The notes below the pieces were generated by a model. That model was not told the origin of the DNA. It saw nothing but the letters and a program-made list of their open reading frames with translations, and ran no database searches. Positions 1-9,678 of a stretch of DNA of 64,000 nucleotides are shown here, in pieces. Every line of letters begins with the position of its first letter. Positions within the stretch are counted from its first letter, which is position 1. Source of the DNA: Algibacter miyuki (GTDB taxonomy: Bacteria > Bacteroidota > Bacteroidia > Flavobacteriales > Flavobacteriaceae); NCBI RefSeq assembly GCF_042427745.1, contig NZ_JBHMFA010000006.1; one strand, given 5' to 3'. A program made the position numbers and the translations under genes.

Positions 1-3000
1 GTGTAACAACTATTACTTGGATAGCTAATGATGGAACAAATGATAGTGATCCTTGCGAACAAACAGTAACCATTACTGATGCAGAAATCCCAGTGATTTT
101 ATGTCCAACGGATATTCAATTAAATGCTACTGCATGTGATAATCCTAATGTAACCATAACAGAGCCAACCGCTACTGATAACTGTGCAACAACATTTACT
201 TTTACAGGAACACGTTCTGATAATCTTGAATTAAATGACGCATATCCTGTAGGTGTAACAACCATCACATGGATCGCAAATGATGGTCTAAATGATAGTG
301 AACCGTGTGAACAAACAATAACCATTATCGATTCAGATATTCCAGTGATAACATGTCCTGCTAATATTGAACTTGAGGCAGATGCCAACTTATGTGAAGC
401 AACAAACGTAACTATAGAAGAGCCTACTGCTACTGATAATTGTTCAATAACATACTCAGCAACACGTTCGGACGGTTTAGAATTAACAGCTCCTTATCCT
501 GTTGGTGTAACAACTATTACTTGGGTCGCTAATGATGGAACTAATGATAGTGAATCTTGCGATCAAACAGTAACTATTACTGATACACAAGTACCAGTAA
601 TTACTTGCCCTGATAACATTATTCGAGACGCAGATATTGACACCTGTGAAAATGCTAATATTACTATTACAGATCCTGCTGCAACAGATAACTGTGCAAC
701 AATATTTACTTTTACAGCAACACGTTCTGATAATCTTGAATTAACAGCTCCTTATCCTGTTGGAACAACAACCATTACATGGATAGCGAATGATGGAAAC
801 AACAATGACAGCGATCCTTGTTTCCAAACAGTAACAATTAACGATGTACAAAAACCTGTAATAACTTGCCCTAGCCCAATTGATTTAGAGCTAGATGCCA
901 ACACCTGTGAGTATGCTAATGTTAGCATTATAGAGCCTACAGCAACCGATAATTGTGCCGTTGCATTTAACTTTACTGCAACACGTAGTGATGGATTAGC
1001 GTTAAACGCATCTTACCCTATTGGAACAACAACCATTACTTGGATAGCCAACGATGGTTCTAACGATAGTGATCCATGTGATCAGACCGTTACAATTTCA
1101 GATGGAAATGCACCACAAATTACATGTCCTGCAGATGTAGATGTTTTTGTAGATGCTGATTCTTGTGCTGCAACAAACGTAGATCTTGGTACACTAGATG
1201 CAATAGATTGTACTTCTGTTACCATCAATAACGACGCTCCTCTTTCTTTCCCTGTTGGAGTAACTGTAGTAACTTGGACTGTGAAAGACGAAGCTGGAAA
1301 CAGTTCAACATGTACACAAAATGTAACAGTAGTCGATAATATTTTCCCAACAATAACTTGTCCGGCTGATATTATTGTTAATGCTGATGAAGGTCAATGT
1401 ACTGCTACCGGTGTAGATTTAGGGACACCAACTACAGATGACAACTGTGATAACTATACAATTACAAATAATGCACTAGAACCTTATGCACTTGGTGAAA
1501 CTATTATAACATGGACCATCACTGATAATTCAGGTAACCAAACAACATGTTTACAAAAAGTAACCGTTAACGATGGTAACTTACCAGAAATAGTTTGCCC
1601 TGCTGATGTATCTACTTTTGTAGATGCCAACTCATGTAGTGCTACAAATGTAGAGCTAGGAACTTTAGATGTAGAAGATTGTGGTAATGTTGAAATCACA
1701 AATGATGCGCCTGAAACATTTCCTATTGGAGAAACCACAGTAACATGGACTGTAACAGACGAAGCGGATAACGAAACAACTTGTACTCAAAAAGTCACAA
1801 TTATTGATAATATCCCTCCTACGTTTGTAGAGGCGCTTCCTTCGGAAACCTTAACCGTAGAATGTACTAATGTTCCAGAACCTTTAGTGTTTACAGGAAT
1901 CGACAATTGCGAAACACCAACATTAACCTTTAACGAAGTAAAAACGGAAGGATCTTGTCCTTCAAACTATACTTTAGTTAGAACGTACATTGTTACAGAC
2001 AAAGCTGGAAACTTTAATAATTTTGTTCAAACGATAACAGTTCAAGATACAACACCGCCTACATTTACAGGGACATTACCAAGCCCTAATTTAGTAGTTG
2101 AGTGCGATGCCGTTCCTACAGCTCCATTTGTAGCTGCTGAAGATTCATGTGGTTCTGGTTTAGCAACTGTAACCGTGGAAGATATTATCACTTATGGAAC
2201 TTGCGATTCAAACTATACTATTTCAAGAATTTGGACTGCAGAAGACGAATGTGAAAACAAAACATCTTACACCCAGATCATATCTGTTCAGGATACTACC
2301 AAACCAGTATTCGATGGTACGTTACCACTAGCCAATATCACTGTAGAGTGTGATGCTATTCCAAATGCAGCAACTTTAACTGCTACCGATAACTGTGGAA
2401 CTGCCACTGTAACGGTTAACGATGTAACAACGGCTGGCGATTGCCCTTCTAATTATACAATAACAAGAACATGGACAGCAACCGATGCTTGTGGCTTAAC
2501 GGCAGAATATGCTCAAATAATTAATGTAGTCGATACGACAGCTCCAACACCATCAACAACTTTTGACAGTGTGCTTAATGTAAGTTGTACTGAAATACCA
2601 GAAATACCAACAGTAGCTTTTACTGATAATTGTTCAACAAACATTACTGTTGAATTTAATGAAGTTAATGGATTTGATAAAGCAAATTTAATCGATTATC
2701 AAATTGTAAGAACTTGGAAAGTTACTGATGAATGTAATAATACAGCGAGTTACACACAAACATTAAATGTAGCATTAGATGAAATATTTAGTGATGTTGT
2801 AGCGGAAGATTGGTGTTATAAAGAAGGAGTTCAAGACCTTAATCAATACCTTTTAGATACGTTAGATACTGATGGTGTTTGGGAAATGATTGAAGGTGAT
2901 ACTAAAGCGACATTAACTAACAATGTTTTTGATCCATCAACATTAGAATTAAGTGCTGAATTTTTACCTAACGATGGTGGTATCGATTATTTATTTAGAT

Positions 3001-3410
3001 ATACAACCACAGATAATGGATGTATCAGTGTAACTGAAGTTGCTATGAATGTTCACGCCGATTGTGATGTTTTACCATGTGGCGAAAGTGATATTTCAAT
3101 TTCAACAGCAATTACTCCAAATGGAGATGGTATTAACGATACTTTTGATATTGCAGGAATCGATTTATGTGGCTTCGTTGCCAGTATAAAAATATTCAAC
3201 CGTTGGGGTGCTGTAGTTTATGAATCTGAGAACTACACACTAGGTAGTATGGCAACAACAGGAGCTCAAGGTGACTGGAGTGGCCACGCACCAAGATCTG
3301 CAGTTGGAAACAACGGTAAATTACCAAACGGAACGTATTACTATATCATTCAACTAAAAGATAGTGGATTAAGTCCTTTAACAGGCCCTATATATTTAGG
3401 AACCAAATAA
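1..3410 (+). CDS. HYR-repeat surface protein with T9SS type B C-terminus (5' partial)
   Basis: The frame is open from base 3, so the Met at 93 is internal and the N-terminus lies outside the window. About 1,130 residues are visible. First come about five HYR-type modules of ~80 residues (CP..I, DNC, TRSD, TITW.ANDG, QTVTI). Three shorter HYR modules beginning CPADV or CPADI follow, then four Ig-like modules with VEC and TDNC signatures. The last ~95 residues carry ITPNGDGINDTF, IKIFNRWG and NGTYYYII, the hallmark of the gliding-motility C-terminal (type B) T9SS domain. By family knowledge it is exported across the outer membrane as an adhesin or gliding-type surface protein. The PorP/SprF gene starts 11 bp downstream, the usual partner of type B cargo. 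Adjacent repeats are nearly identical in DNA. Confidence 0.93.
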   Translation, partial: VTTITWIANDGTNDSDPCEQTVTITDAEIPVILCPTDIQLNATACDNPNVTITEPTATDNCATTFTFTGTRSDNLELNDAYPVGVTTITWIANDGLNDSEPCEQTITIIDSDIPVITCPANIELEADANLCEATNVTIEEPTATDNCSITYSATRSDGLELTAPYPVGVTTITWVANDGTNDSESCDQTVTITDTQVPVITCPDNIIRDADIDTCENANITITDPAATDNCATIFTFTATRSDNLELTAPYPVGTTTITWIANDGNNNDSDPCFQTVTINDVQKPVITCPSPIDLELDANTCEYANVSIIEPTATDNCAVAFNFTATRSDGLALNASYPIGTTTITWIANDGSNDSDPCDQTVTISDGNAPQITCPADVDVFVDADSCAATNVDLGTLDAIDCTSVTINNDAPLSFPVGVTVVTWTVKDEAGNSSTCTQNVTVVDNIFPTITCPADIIVNADEGQCTATGVDLGTPTTDDNCDNYTITNNALEPYALGETIITWTITDNSGNQTTCLQKVTVNDGNLPEIVCPADVSTFVDANSCSATNVELGTLDVEDCGNVEITNDAPETFPIGETTVTWTVTDEADNETTCTQKVTIIDNIPPTFVEALPSETLTVECTNVPEPLVFTGIDNCETPTLTFNEVKTEGSCPSNYTLVRTYIVTDKAGNFNNFVQTITVQDTTPPTFTGTLPSPNLVVECDAVPTAPFVAAEDSCGSGLATVTVEDIITYGTCDSNYTISRIWTAEDECENKTSYTQIISVQDTTKPVFDGTLPLANITVECDAIPNAATLTATDNCGTATVTVNDVTTAGDCPSNYTITRTWTATDACGLTAEYAQIINVVDTTAPTPSTTFDSVLNVSCTEIPEIPTVAFTDNCSTNITVEFNEVNGFDKANLIDYQIVRTWKVTDECNNTASYTQTLNVALDEIFSDVVAEDWCYKEGVQDLNQYLLDTLDTDGVWEMIEGDTKATLTNNVFDPSTLELSAEFLPNDGGIDYLFRYTTTDNGCISVTEVAMNVHADCDVLPCGESDISISTAITPNGDGINDTFDIAGIDLCGFVASIKIFNRWGAVVYESENYTLGSMATTGAQGDWSGHAPRSAVGNNGKLPNGTYYYIIQLKDSGLSPLTGPIYLGTK

Positions 3411-3421
3411 TATATTAACCT

Positions 3422-4348
3422 ATGAAATTTTTTAAACAAAACATACTCGCAATTGCATTGCTAAGCTGTACGGTTGGAGTTGCGCAACAATTACCGCAAT
3501 TCACGCAGTATATGTACAATACAATAGCTATAAATCCAGCTTACGCAGGTAGCCGTGAAGCATTAAGCGTTGTTGGATTACACAGAAGCCAATGGGTTGG
3601 TTTTAAAGGAGGTCCAATAACACAAACACTATCTATACATACACCTTTAAGGAACGATCGTATTGGATTAGGATTATCTTTCATGGAAGATGATTTAGGT
3701 CCGCAAAACTTCTCTTATCTATATGCCGATTTTTCATACTCTATTCCTACTGGAAAAGATGGTAAATTATCATTTGGTGTAAAAGGTGGTTTTACTCAAT
3801 TTAGTTTTGATACCGATTTCCGATTAGACAGTTCAAACCTAACCGATCCTTTAATTTATGGAACCGAAGACCGTTGGACTCCAAATATTGGTGCTGGTGT
3901 TTATTGGAGTACAAATCGTCTTTATGTAGGTTTATCAGCTCCAAGAATATTGAATAACGATATTAACAATGGAAATGATTTCGAAGCCCTAGAACGTATC
4001 AGTTATTATTTCACAGCAGGTGTTGTTTTAGATATCAGTGAAGACTTCAAACTAAAACCAGCGGCTTTAATTAAAGCAACAAATGGAGCTCCTGTGTCTT
4101 ACGATTTAACTGCAAATTTTCTTTACAAAGAAAAAATATGGTTAGGTGGTTCATACAGAATAAACGAGCAAACAGCAGCCATTGGTGGTATTGCAGATTT
4201 TCAGGTCTCTAGACAATTACGTCTAGGTTATGCTTATGAAAAACCTATTTCAGACATTGCACGTTATACAAGCGGAACACATGAAGTACTATTAATTTAC
4301 GAATTCAAATTCTTGAGTTCTAAATTAAAATCACCAAGATATTTCTAA
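3422..4348 (+). CDS. PorP/SprF family type IX secretion membrane protein
   Basis: 308 aa with a signal peptide ending near VAQQ (about residue 22). The family opening LPQFTQYMYNTIAINPAYAG follows directly, and the rest is beta-strand-rich with a C-terminal YEFKF stretch. PorP/SprF proteins sit in the outer membrane. SprF is needed for secretion of SprB-type (type B CTD) cargo, and this gene lies 11 bp after exactly such a cargo gene, so the two are probably co-transcribed and functionally paired. Two OmpA-like genes follow, completing a common flavobacterial cluster. Full family length. Cargo specificity is inferred from position. Confidence 0.93.
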   Translation: MKFFKQNILAIALLSCTVGVAQQLPQFTQYMYNTIAINPAYAGSREALSVVGLHRSQWVGFKGGPITQTLSIHTPLRNDRIGLGLSFMEDDLGPQNFSYLYADFSYSIPTGKDGKLSFGVKGGFTQFSFDTDFRLDSSNLTDPLIYGTEDRWTPNIGAGVYWSTNRLYVGLSAPRILNNDINNGNDFEALERISYYFTAGVVLDISEDFKLKPAALIKATNGAPVSYDLTANFLYKEKIWLGGSYRINEQTAAIGGIADFQVSRQLRLGYAYEKPISDIARYTSGTHEVLLIYEFKFLSSKLKSPRYF

Positions 4349-4384
4349 AATATTATTTTAAACGAAACTTTAAATGTTTCACTA

Positions 4385-4399
4385 TTATCCTAAATTTAG
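4385..4399. promoter_or_regulatory. 15-mer shared with palindrome at 41621
   Basis: TTATCCTAAATTTAG lies 45 bp upstream of the first OmpA-like gene. The same 15 bases form the left three-quarters of the perfect 20-bp palindrome at 41621-41640. An exact A+T-rich 15-mer with three G/C positions is unlikely to recur by chance in 64 kb. It could be a half-operator or a relic; no regulator can be assigned. Confidence 0.25.
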
Positions 4400-4443
4400 A
4401 AGTAACAAAATAGATTAAAACAAACTAAAAGACACCCTTTTTA

Positions 4444-6369
4444 ATGAAACTAAAGAATTACATACTGGTTTGTATAGCATTAATGTTAAGTATTACAGTC
4501 TTTGCTCAACAAGGAAAACAAAAAAGAGCAGATACCCTTTTTAATAAATTTTCATTTGTAAAAGCGGCCAAAGTTTATAGAGAGCTTATTCAAGATAACT
4601 ATAATAGAGATTATGCCACAAGGCAATTAGCAGATTGCTATGCCCTACTTCGTGATCCTAGAAACGCGTCTCGATATTACAAAAGCGTTGTTAAGCAAGA
4701 AAATGTTCCTGTAGAATATTATTATAAATACGCACAATCTTTACGTGGTATGAAAAAATACGACGAATCTACCAAGTGGCTCCAAACATTTAAAGACTCT
4801 GGAGGTGTAGTAAACTCTAACGATTTTTCTAAAGATTTAAATTTTATAACTAGCGTATTTAATGCAAAACAACAGTATTTTTTAGATAAAGTTAGATTCA
4901 ATTCTAAGTTTAGTGATTTTGGTGCTTTTGAAAAAGATGGACTTGTTTACTTTGCTTCATCTCGCGATGAAGGCGTTGCTATTAAACGTTTATATGGTTG
5001 GAATGAACAGCCTTTTTTAGATATTTATGTTGCCAAAGCAGGAACTCGACGTAACGTAAACCATACTTCGAAACTTAAAGGTGATGTGAATTCAATTTAT
5101 CACGATGGTCCTGCCGTTATTACCAAAAATGGACAAACCATGTATTTTTCTAGAAACAACTACAAAGATCAAGTTGAAGGAAAAGACAATAAAGGGTTAA
5201 CCAATATGAAGATTTACAGAGCAACTCTTCGTGATAGTATTTGGACCGATGTTGAAGATCTTTCAATCAATAATGCGGATTTTTCTACGCAACACCCTGC
5301 TTTAAACAATGATGATACTGAATTATACTTCGCCTCTGATAGACCTGGTGGCTATGGTGGATCGGATATTTATGTTGTTGATATAAATGCTGATGGTACT
5401 TTAGGAGAACCAGAAAATTTGGGAGGAATTATAAACACTGAAGAAGCCGACGGTTTCCCTTTTATCAATAATGAAGGCACCTTGTTTTTCTCTTCTGCTG
5501 GCCATGTCGGATTAGGCTTACTAGATGTTTTTGCCACAATTAAAGGTGAAGATGATAAAGCAGACGAAGTTGTTGATGTTATCAATCTAGGTGTACCAAT
5601 AAACTCAAATAAAGACGATTTCTCTTTTACCATGAATCCTAATGGTATTACGGGGTATTTTGCTTCAAATAGAACTGGTGGTCGTGGTGATGATGATATT
5701 TATGCCTACCACAGAAAACCTGTTCTCCATGTTGAAGGCGTAGTTACCGATGCTATTAATGCCAAACCTATAGCAAACTCTACTATAGATTTAATTAATG
5801 ATAAAGGCGAAAAAGTGGCATATATGCTCACCGATAAAAATGGTTACTATCAAATTAATATTGATCGGGATCAAGACTATAAAATTGTTGCCAGCCAAGA
5901 TAAATATATCGATGATTATAGAAACTTTACTTCTAAAGATTTGCAAACCGAGTTAACTTCTATTACAGCGAACTTACTTTTAAATCCAGTACCAGATGTG
6001 ATTAAACTAGCCGAATTAAATACAATTTATTTTGACTTTGACAAGCATAATATCCGTCCGGATGCCGCTTTAGAATTAGATAAGATTGTAGATTTAATGT
6101 TGAATCAATACCCTGAAATGGTTATTCGTATAGAATCACATACCGATTCTAGAGGCGCATTATCATATAATGATAAATTATCTATAGATAGAGCCAATTC
6201 AACCTATGAATACTTGGTTTCTAAAGGTGTTAAGGCCGAAAGAATAACAGAGCATGAAGGTTTTGGTGAACGCCGATTAACTAATGGTTGTCAAGATGGC
6301 CAAAAATGTGAAGAAGAAGCACATCAATTAAACAGACGAACACAGTTTATTGTCATAAAAATGGAATAA
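4444..6369 (+). CDS. OmpA family protein with TPR, PD40 and peptidoglycan-binding domains (copy 1)
   Basis: 641 aa. Signal peptide to about residue 22 (VFAQQ). TPR-like helices follow at about 25-140 (RADTLFNKFSFVKAAKVY). PD40/WD40-like strands (ALNNDDTELYFASDRPGGYGGSDIY) span about 150-425. A carboxypeptidase-regulatory-like Ig fold covers about 435-510. A C-terminal OmpA domain begins at IYFDFDKHNIRPDA and has the SHTDSRG peptidoglycan-binding loop. Such proteins are outer-membrane or periplasmic anchors to peptidoglycan and commonly accompany PorP/SprF and T9SS cargo. A close paralogue starts 66 bp downstream. The 95-bp gap from the SprF-like gene contains the shared 15-mer at 4385. Confidence 0.93.
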   Translation: MKLKNYILVCIALMLSITVFAQQGKQKRADTLFNKFSFVKAAKVYRELIQDNYNRDYATRQLADCYALLRDPRNASRYYKSVVKQENVPVEYYYKYAQSLRGMKKYDESTKWLQTFKDSGGVVNSNDFSKDLNFITSVFNAKQQYFLDKVRFNSKFSDFGAFEKDGLVYFASSRDEGVAIKRLYGWNEQPFLDIYVAKAGTRRNVNHTSKLKGDVNSIYHDGPAVITKNGQTMYFSRNNYKDQVEGKDNKGLTNMKIYRATLRDSIWTDVEDLSINNADFSTQHPALNNDDTELYFASDRPGGYGGSDIYVVDINADGTLGEPENLGGIINTEEADGFPFINNEGTLFFSSAGHVGLGLLDVFATIKGEDDKADEVVDVINLGVPINSNKDDFSFTMNPNGITGYFASNRTGGRGDDDIYAYHRKPVLHVEGVVTDAINAKPIANSTIDLINDKGEKVAYMLTDKNGYYQINIDRDQDYKIVASQDKYIDDYRNFTSKDLQTELTSITANLLLNPVPDVIKLAELNTIYFDFDKHNIRPDAALELDKIVDLMLNQYPEMVIRIESHTDSRGALSYNDKLSIDRANSTYEYLVSKGVKAERITEHEGFGERRLTNGCQDGQKCEEEAHQLNRRTQFIVIKME

Positions 6370-6435
6370 AGCAGGGTTAAAACTGCAAACATTAATAACC
6401 TACAATTATTATTTTTTTAATTAAACCAAGACCCC

Positions 6436-8364
6436 ATGAAATTAAAAAATAGCAGTTTAACAACTCTGTTTTTGCTGGTTACCATAGCGTGTTTTTCGCA
6501 ATATGGGATACAAAAAAAAGCAGATAACCTTTTTAATAAATATTCCTTTGTTGATGCAGCTGAAACCTACAAAAGCTTAATCGAAAAGGATTTTAATTCT
6601 GATTACGCCACGCGTCAGTTGGCCGACAGTTACGCATTTATGAGAAATCCTGATAGCGCTGTCGTTTATTATAAAAAAGTAGTTGAGCAAGAAAACATTC
6701 CTGTTGAATATTATTACAACTACGCGCAGGCACTTCGTGGGAGCAAAAATTACGAAGCCTACCGCCAATGGATGACTAAATATAAAGATGAAGGCGGTAT
6801 TATAAATGAAACCTACTTGTCTGAAGACAAAAACTTTTTAGAGTCTATTTTTAACGCGAAACAACAATACTTTTTATCCGAAATTAAATTCAATTCAAAG
6901 TATAGCGATTTCGGGGCCGTTGAACATAATGGAAATATTTATTTCACTTCCGCGAGGGACGAAGGTGTTCTAACTAAAAAAACGTATGGCTGGAATCACG
7001 AGCCTTTCCTTGATATATATAAAACTAACAAAAGCGACAATGACACTGTTGTAAACCATAAATCAAAATTAAAAGGTAGCATTAATTCTGTTTTTCACGA
7101 TGGCCCAATAACCATATCTAAAGATGGGAATACTATTTATTTTTCTCGAAACGATTTCAATAAAAATGTTTTAGGTAAAGATGAAGATGGAACTACCAAT
7201 TTAAAGATTTACCGAGCAACATTAACCGATGGAAAATGGAAAAATATAGAAGAGCTTAACTTCAATAGTAACACCTACTCTACCGGACATCCAGCATTAA
7301 ATAATGATGGCACAAAATTATATTTCGCGTCTAATATGCCAGGTGGATATGGAGGTTCAGATATCTATTCAGCAACAATAGCTGCAGACGGAACTATAGG
7401 CAAACCCGAAAATGTTGGTGCTATTATCAATACTTCTAAAAACGAACGTTTCCCTTTTGTCAATAGTGAGAACGTATTATTCTTTTCATCAGACGGACAC
7501 CAAGGTTTAGGCCTATTAGATATTTTTGCTTCGGTTACAAATAAGGAAAAAAAAATTACGCATGTAATTAATTTGGGCGTTCCTGTAAACTCAGCCAAAG
7601 ATGATTTTTCATTCTCTTTAAATCAAGATGGTTTGTCGGGATATTTCGCATCAAACCGGGACGGTGGTGTTGGTAGCGATGATATTTATGCTTTTGATAG
7701 AGTCCCTCAATTATACCTTGAAGGCACAATTACAGATAATAAAACCAACGTTGCTATTCCAGAAGCTATTATTAATTTACTAGATTTAAAAGGGCAAATA
7801 ATAACTACTATTAAAACAGATAAAGATGGGTTTTATGAAGTCTCTATAGACCGTGATTCCGATTATAAACTTCAAGTTATAAAAGAAGGCTATGTTGAAG
7901 CATCTCGTCCAATATCTTCTAATAAAATGGATCAAAAAGCATTTAAGTTAGTTGAAGATTTTAAACTAAGCCAAGTAGAAAAAGTTAAACCAATCTACCC
8001 TTTTGTTGAGTTACCTCCTATTTATTTTGACTTTGATCAATCTAAAATTAGAAATCAAGATATTTCAGAATTAGACAGAATTGTAGATTTAATGACCAAC
8101 AAATATCCAGAAATGGTTATAGCTATAGAATCGCATACAGATTCACGTGGTCCTACTTCATATAACAAAACGTTATCTATAGACCGCGCTAATGCAACGT
8201 ATCAATATTTAATAGATCATGGCGTTGATAAAACGAGAATTGCATCATACGATGGTTTTGGTGAAGAAAAACTAACCAATGCATGCGATGGCTCTATAAA
8301 ATGTTCTAGAGAAGCGCATCAAAAAAATAGAAGAACTCAATTTATTGTTTCTAAAATTGAATAA
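6436..8364 (+). CDS. OmpA family protein with TPR, PD40 and peptidoglycan-binding domains (copy 2)
   Basis: 642 aa, collinear with the preceding protein over its whole length. It has a signal peptide (FSQYG), TPR-like start (KADNLFNKYSFVDAAETY), PD40 block (LYFASNMPGGYGGSDIY), Ig-like insert, and OmpA domain with IYFDFDQSKIRN and SHTDSRG. The identical architecture, near-equal length and tandem position show a gene duplication. Substitutions throughout indicate it is old rather than recent. Expected role: peptidoglycan-linked component of the adjacent T9SS/surface module. A strong terminator directly follows, so it ends the operon. Confidence 0.93.
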   Translation: MKLKNSSLTTLFLLVTIACFSQYGIQKKADNLFNKYSFVDAAETYKSLIEKDFNSDYATRQLADSYAFMRNPDSAVVYYKKVVEQENIPVEYYYNYAQALRGSKNYEAYRQWMTKYKDEGGIINETYLSEDKNFLESIFNAKQQYFLSEIKFNSKYSDFGAVEHNGNIYFTSARDEGVLTKKTYGWNHEPFLDIYKTNKSDNDTVVNHKSKLKGSINSVFHDGPITISKDGNTIYFSRNDFNKNVLGKDEDGTTNLKIYRATLTDGKWKNIEELNFNSNTYSTGHPALNNDGTKLYFASNMPGGYGGSDIYSATIAADGTIGKPENVGAIINTSKNERFPFVNSENVLFFSSDGHQGLGLLDIFASVTNKEKKITHVINLGVPVNSAKDDFSFSLNQDGLSGYFASNRDGGVGSDDIYAFDRVPQLYLEGTITDNKTNVAIPEAIINLLDLKGQIITTIKTDKDGFYEVSIDRDSDYKLQVIKEGYVEASRPISSNKMDQKAFKLVEDFKLSQVEKVKPIYPFVELPPIYFDFDQSKIRNQDISELDRIVDLMTNKYPEMVIAIESHTDSRGPTSYNKTLSIDRANATYQYLIDHGVDKTRIASYDGFGEEKLTNACDGSIKCSREAHQKNRRTQFIVSKIE

Positions 8365-8387
8365 ATAAACGAAATCGATAATAATTA

Positions 8388-8434
8388 GAAAAGTCATCAA
8401 GAACAACTTATGTTTTTGATGACTTTTCTTTTTA
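8388..8434 (+). terminator. Rho-independent terminator after the T9SS/OmpA cluster
   Basis: Perfect 13-bp stem: GAAAAGTCATCAA at 8388-8400 pairs with TTGATGACTTTTC at 8416-8428 around a 15-nt loop, followed by a T-rich tract. It lies 24 bp after the stop of the second OmpA-like gene. Confidence 0.85.
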
Positions 8435-8595
8435 CAAAACTTTAAAATCATCAAACAAAACGTATCATTTTTGAACTAAAAAAACGAGACTTCATTACCT
8501 TTGTTATATCATAACTTTGTTAAATTAACAAACTAAAAATTTTCCTTTTCAGAAAAAAATATTATTTTAAACATTAATTCTAAACCAATCTATCC

Positions 8596-9129
8596 ATGTC
8601 TATAAAAAAGACAATTATTACTATAACGAGCTTATTTATTGTTATGCTCTTTTTGAGTGCTTCTAGCTGCAATAAAAAAAAGGAGATGAGTTCTATAAAC
8701 ACTGAAAATTGGACCAAGCGTAAAGCTAAAACAAAATTATCCGATAGTTTAGAATATGGTAAATCTTATCTTTCCATTTATTCTGAAATTTATAGTATGT
8801 CGGAACATAAAACGCACAACTTAACTTCGATGATTAGTTTAAGAAACACAAGCGACACCGACACGATTTACGTTTTAAAGGCGAATTATTTTGACACCCA
8901 TGGTAAGTTGGTAAGAAGCTATTTTGATCATATTATCTATTTAGCGCCTATGGAAACTGCGGAAATTATAATTGATGAAAAAGACAAAACAGGAGGCACA
9001 GGTTCTAACTTTATTTTTGAATGGAAAACTCCAAAAAACTGTCCTGAACCACTTTTTGAGGGCATTATGAATTCTACCGTAGGTCAACAAGGATTATCCT
9101 TTGCAACCCAAGCCAAGCGTATTAAATAA
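8596..9129 (+). CDS. DUF3124 family lipoprotein
   Basis: 177 aa. The N-terminus has a lipoprotein signal with probable lipidated Cys in SASSC (about residue 25), followed by a charged linker. Residues ~55-160 match my memory of DUF3124: PVYSEIY-like opening (here SIYSEIYSM), SLRNTSDTDTIYVLKANYFD, GKLVRSYFD, LAPMETAEIIIDEKDKTGGTG and NFIFEWK. The biochemical role of the family is unknown. It stands alone after a terminator, with a 231-bp upstream gap containing two -7-like boxes (TACCTTTG at 8496, TAACTTTG at 8512). Probably a monocistronic envelope protein. Confidence 0.8.
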   Translation: MSIKKTIITITSLFIVMLFLSASSCNKKKEMSSINTENWTKRKAKTKLSDSLEYGKSYLSIYSEIYSMSEHKTHNLTSMISLRNTSDTDTIYVLKANYFDTHGKLVRSYFDHIIYLAPMETAEIIIDEKDKTGGTGSNFIFEWKTPKNCPEPLFEGIMNSTVGQQGLSFATQAKRIK

Positions 9130-9161
9130 TTAGTTATCTTAAAATCACAGCACTTAATAAG

Positions 9162-9302
9162 TTACTGTTGTTTTCTAGCTTTTTTGTTTCTACTACTTCG
9201 GAAATTCTTTCCATTTTTAGTATAATAGATTACAAAAGCCCAAACAACACATATTATAACAACTAAAATTATAATATCATTTATATCTTCAGGTAAATTC
9301 AT
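9162..9302 (-). CDS. Small single-pass membrane protein, 46 aa
   Basis: Begins ATG at 9302 and ends TAA at 9162. Residues 1-9 are polar and acidic (MNLPEDIND). Residues 10-27 form one hydrophobic helix (IIILVVIICVVWAFVIYY). The tail is strongly basic (KNGKNFRSSRNKKARKQQ). The charge layout predicts the N-terminus outside and the C-terminus in the cytoplasm. It resembles other small unannotated flavobacterial membrane peptides; no family is recognised. It faces the DUF3124 gene tail to tail. Real coding status is inferred only from composition and the clean membrane-helix design. Confidence 0.5.
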   Translation of the reverse strand: MNLPEDINDIIILVVIICVVWAFVIYYTKNGKNFRSSRNKKARKQQ

Positions 9303-9678
9303 AATAGTAAGATACGAAAAAACTTCCCAATAATATTATTAGGTGTTTTTGATTCATAATTATAGACATTAGTTAATCACTATTCTAAATTAAGGCCACT
9401 ACTAAAACAATAATTAAATACTTTACGAAACGTGCGCTATCCTGTATTCTCTGGCTATCGTATCTGTTTTATAAATAGATTTTATAAGTAACTTTGTAAC
9501 AATTCTCTAGACAAATTTGACTCTAAACCCTTTAGCGATTACGATATAAAAAGTATGTAATGAGTTAAATAAAAATAGGTTTTGGCTTTATATTTGCCAT
9601 AGTAAAATATCTAATTATTAGATAGTCTTTTTTATTGAAAGACTCGTATATCAACTTAGTTAAGAAAAAATTAAATTT
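9303..9678. other. 376-bp intergenic region upstream of small beta-barrel gene
   Basis: No open frame worth calling. It holds a TAACTTTG box at 9489, a TATATTTG -7-like box at 9589-9596, a perfect inverted repeat TATCTAAT-T-ATTAGATA at 9608-9624, and a small hairpin AGTCTTT/AAAGACT at 9624-9644. All of these precede the ATG at 9679. Confidence 0.6.
9589..9624 (+). promoter_or_regulatory. Candidate promoter with adjacent inverted repeat
   Basis: TATATTTG (9589-9596) fits the Bacteroidota -7 consensus TAnnTTTG. Twelve bases downstream is a perfect 8-1-8 inverted repeat at 9608-9624, a position suited to repressor binding at the transcription start. No good TTG -33 box was found at 17-19 bp, so this is only a candidate. 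Confidence 0.35.
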
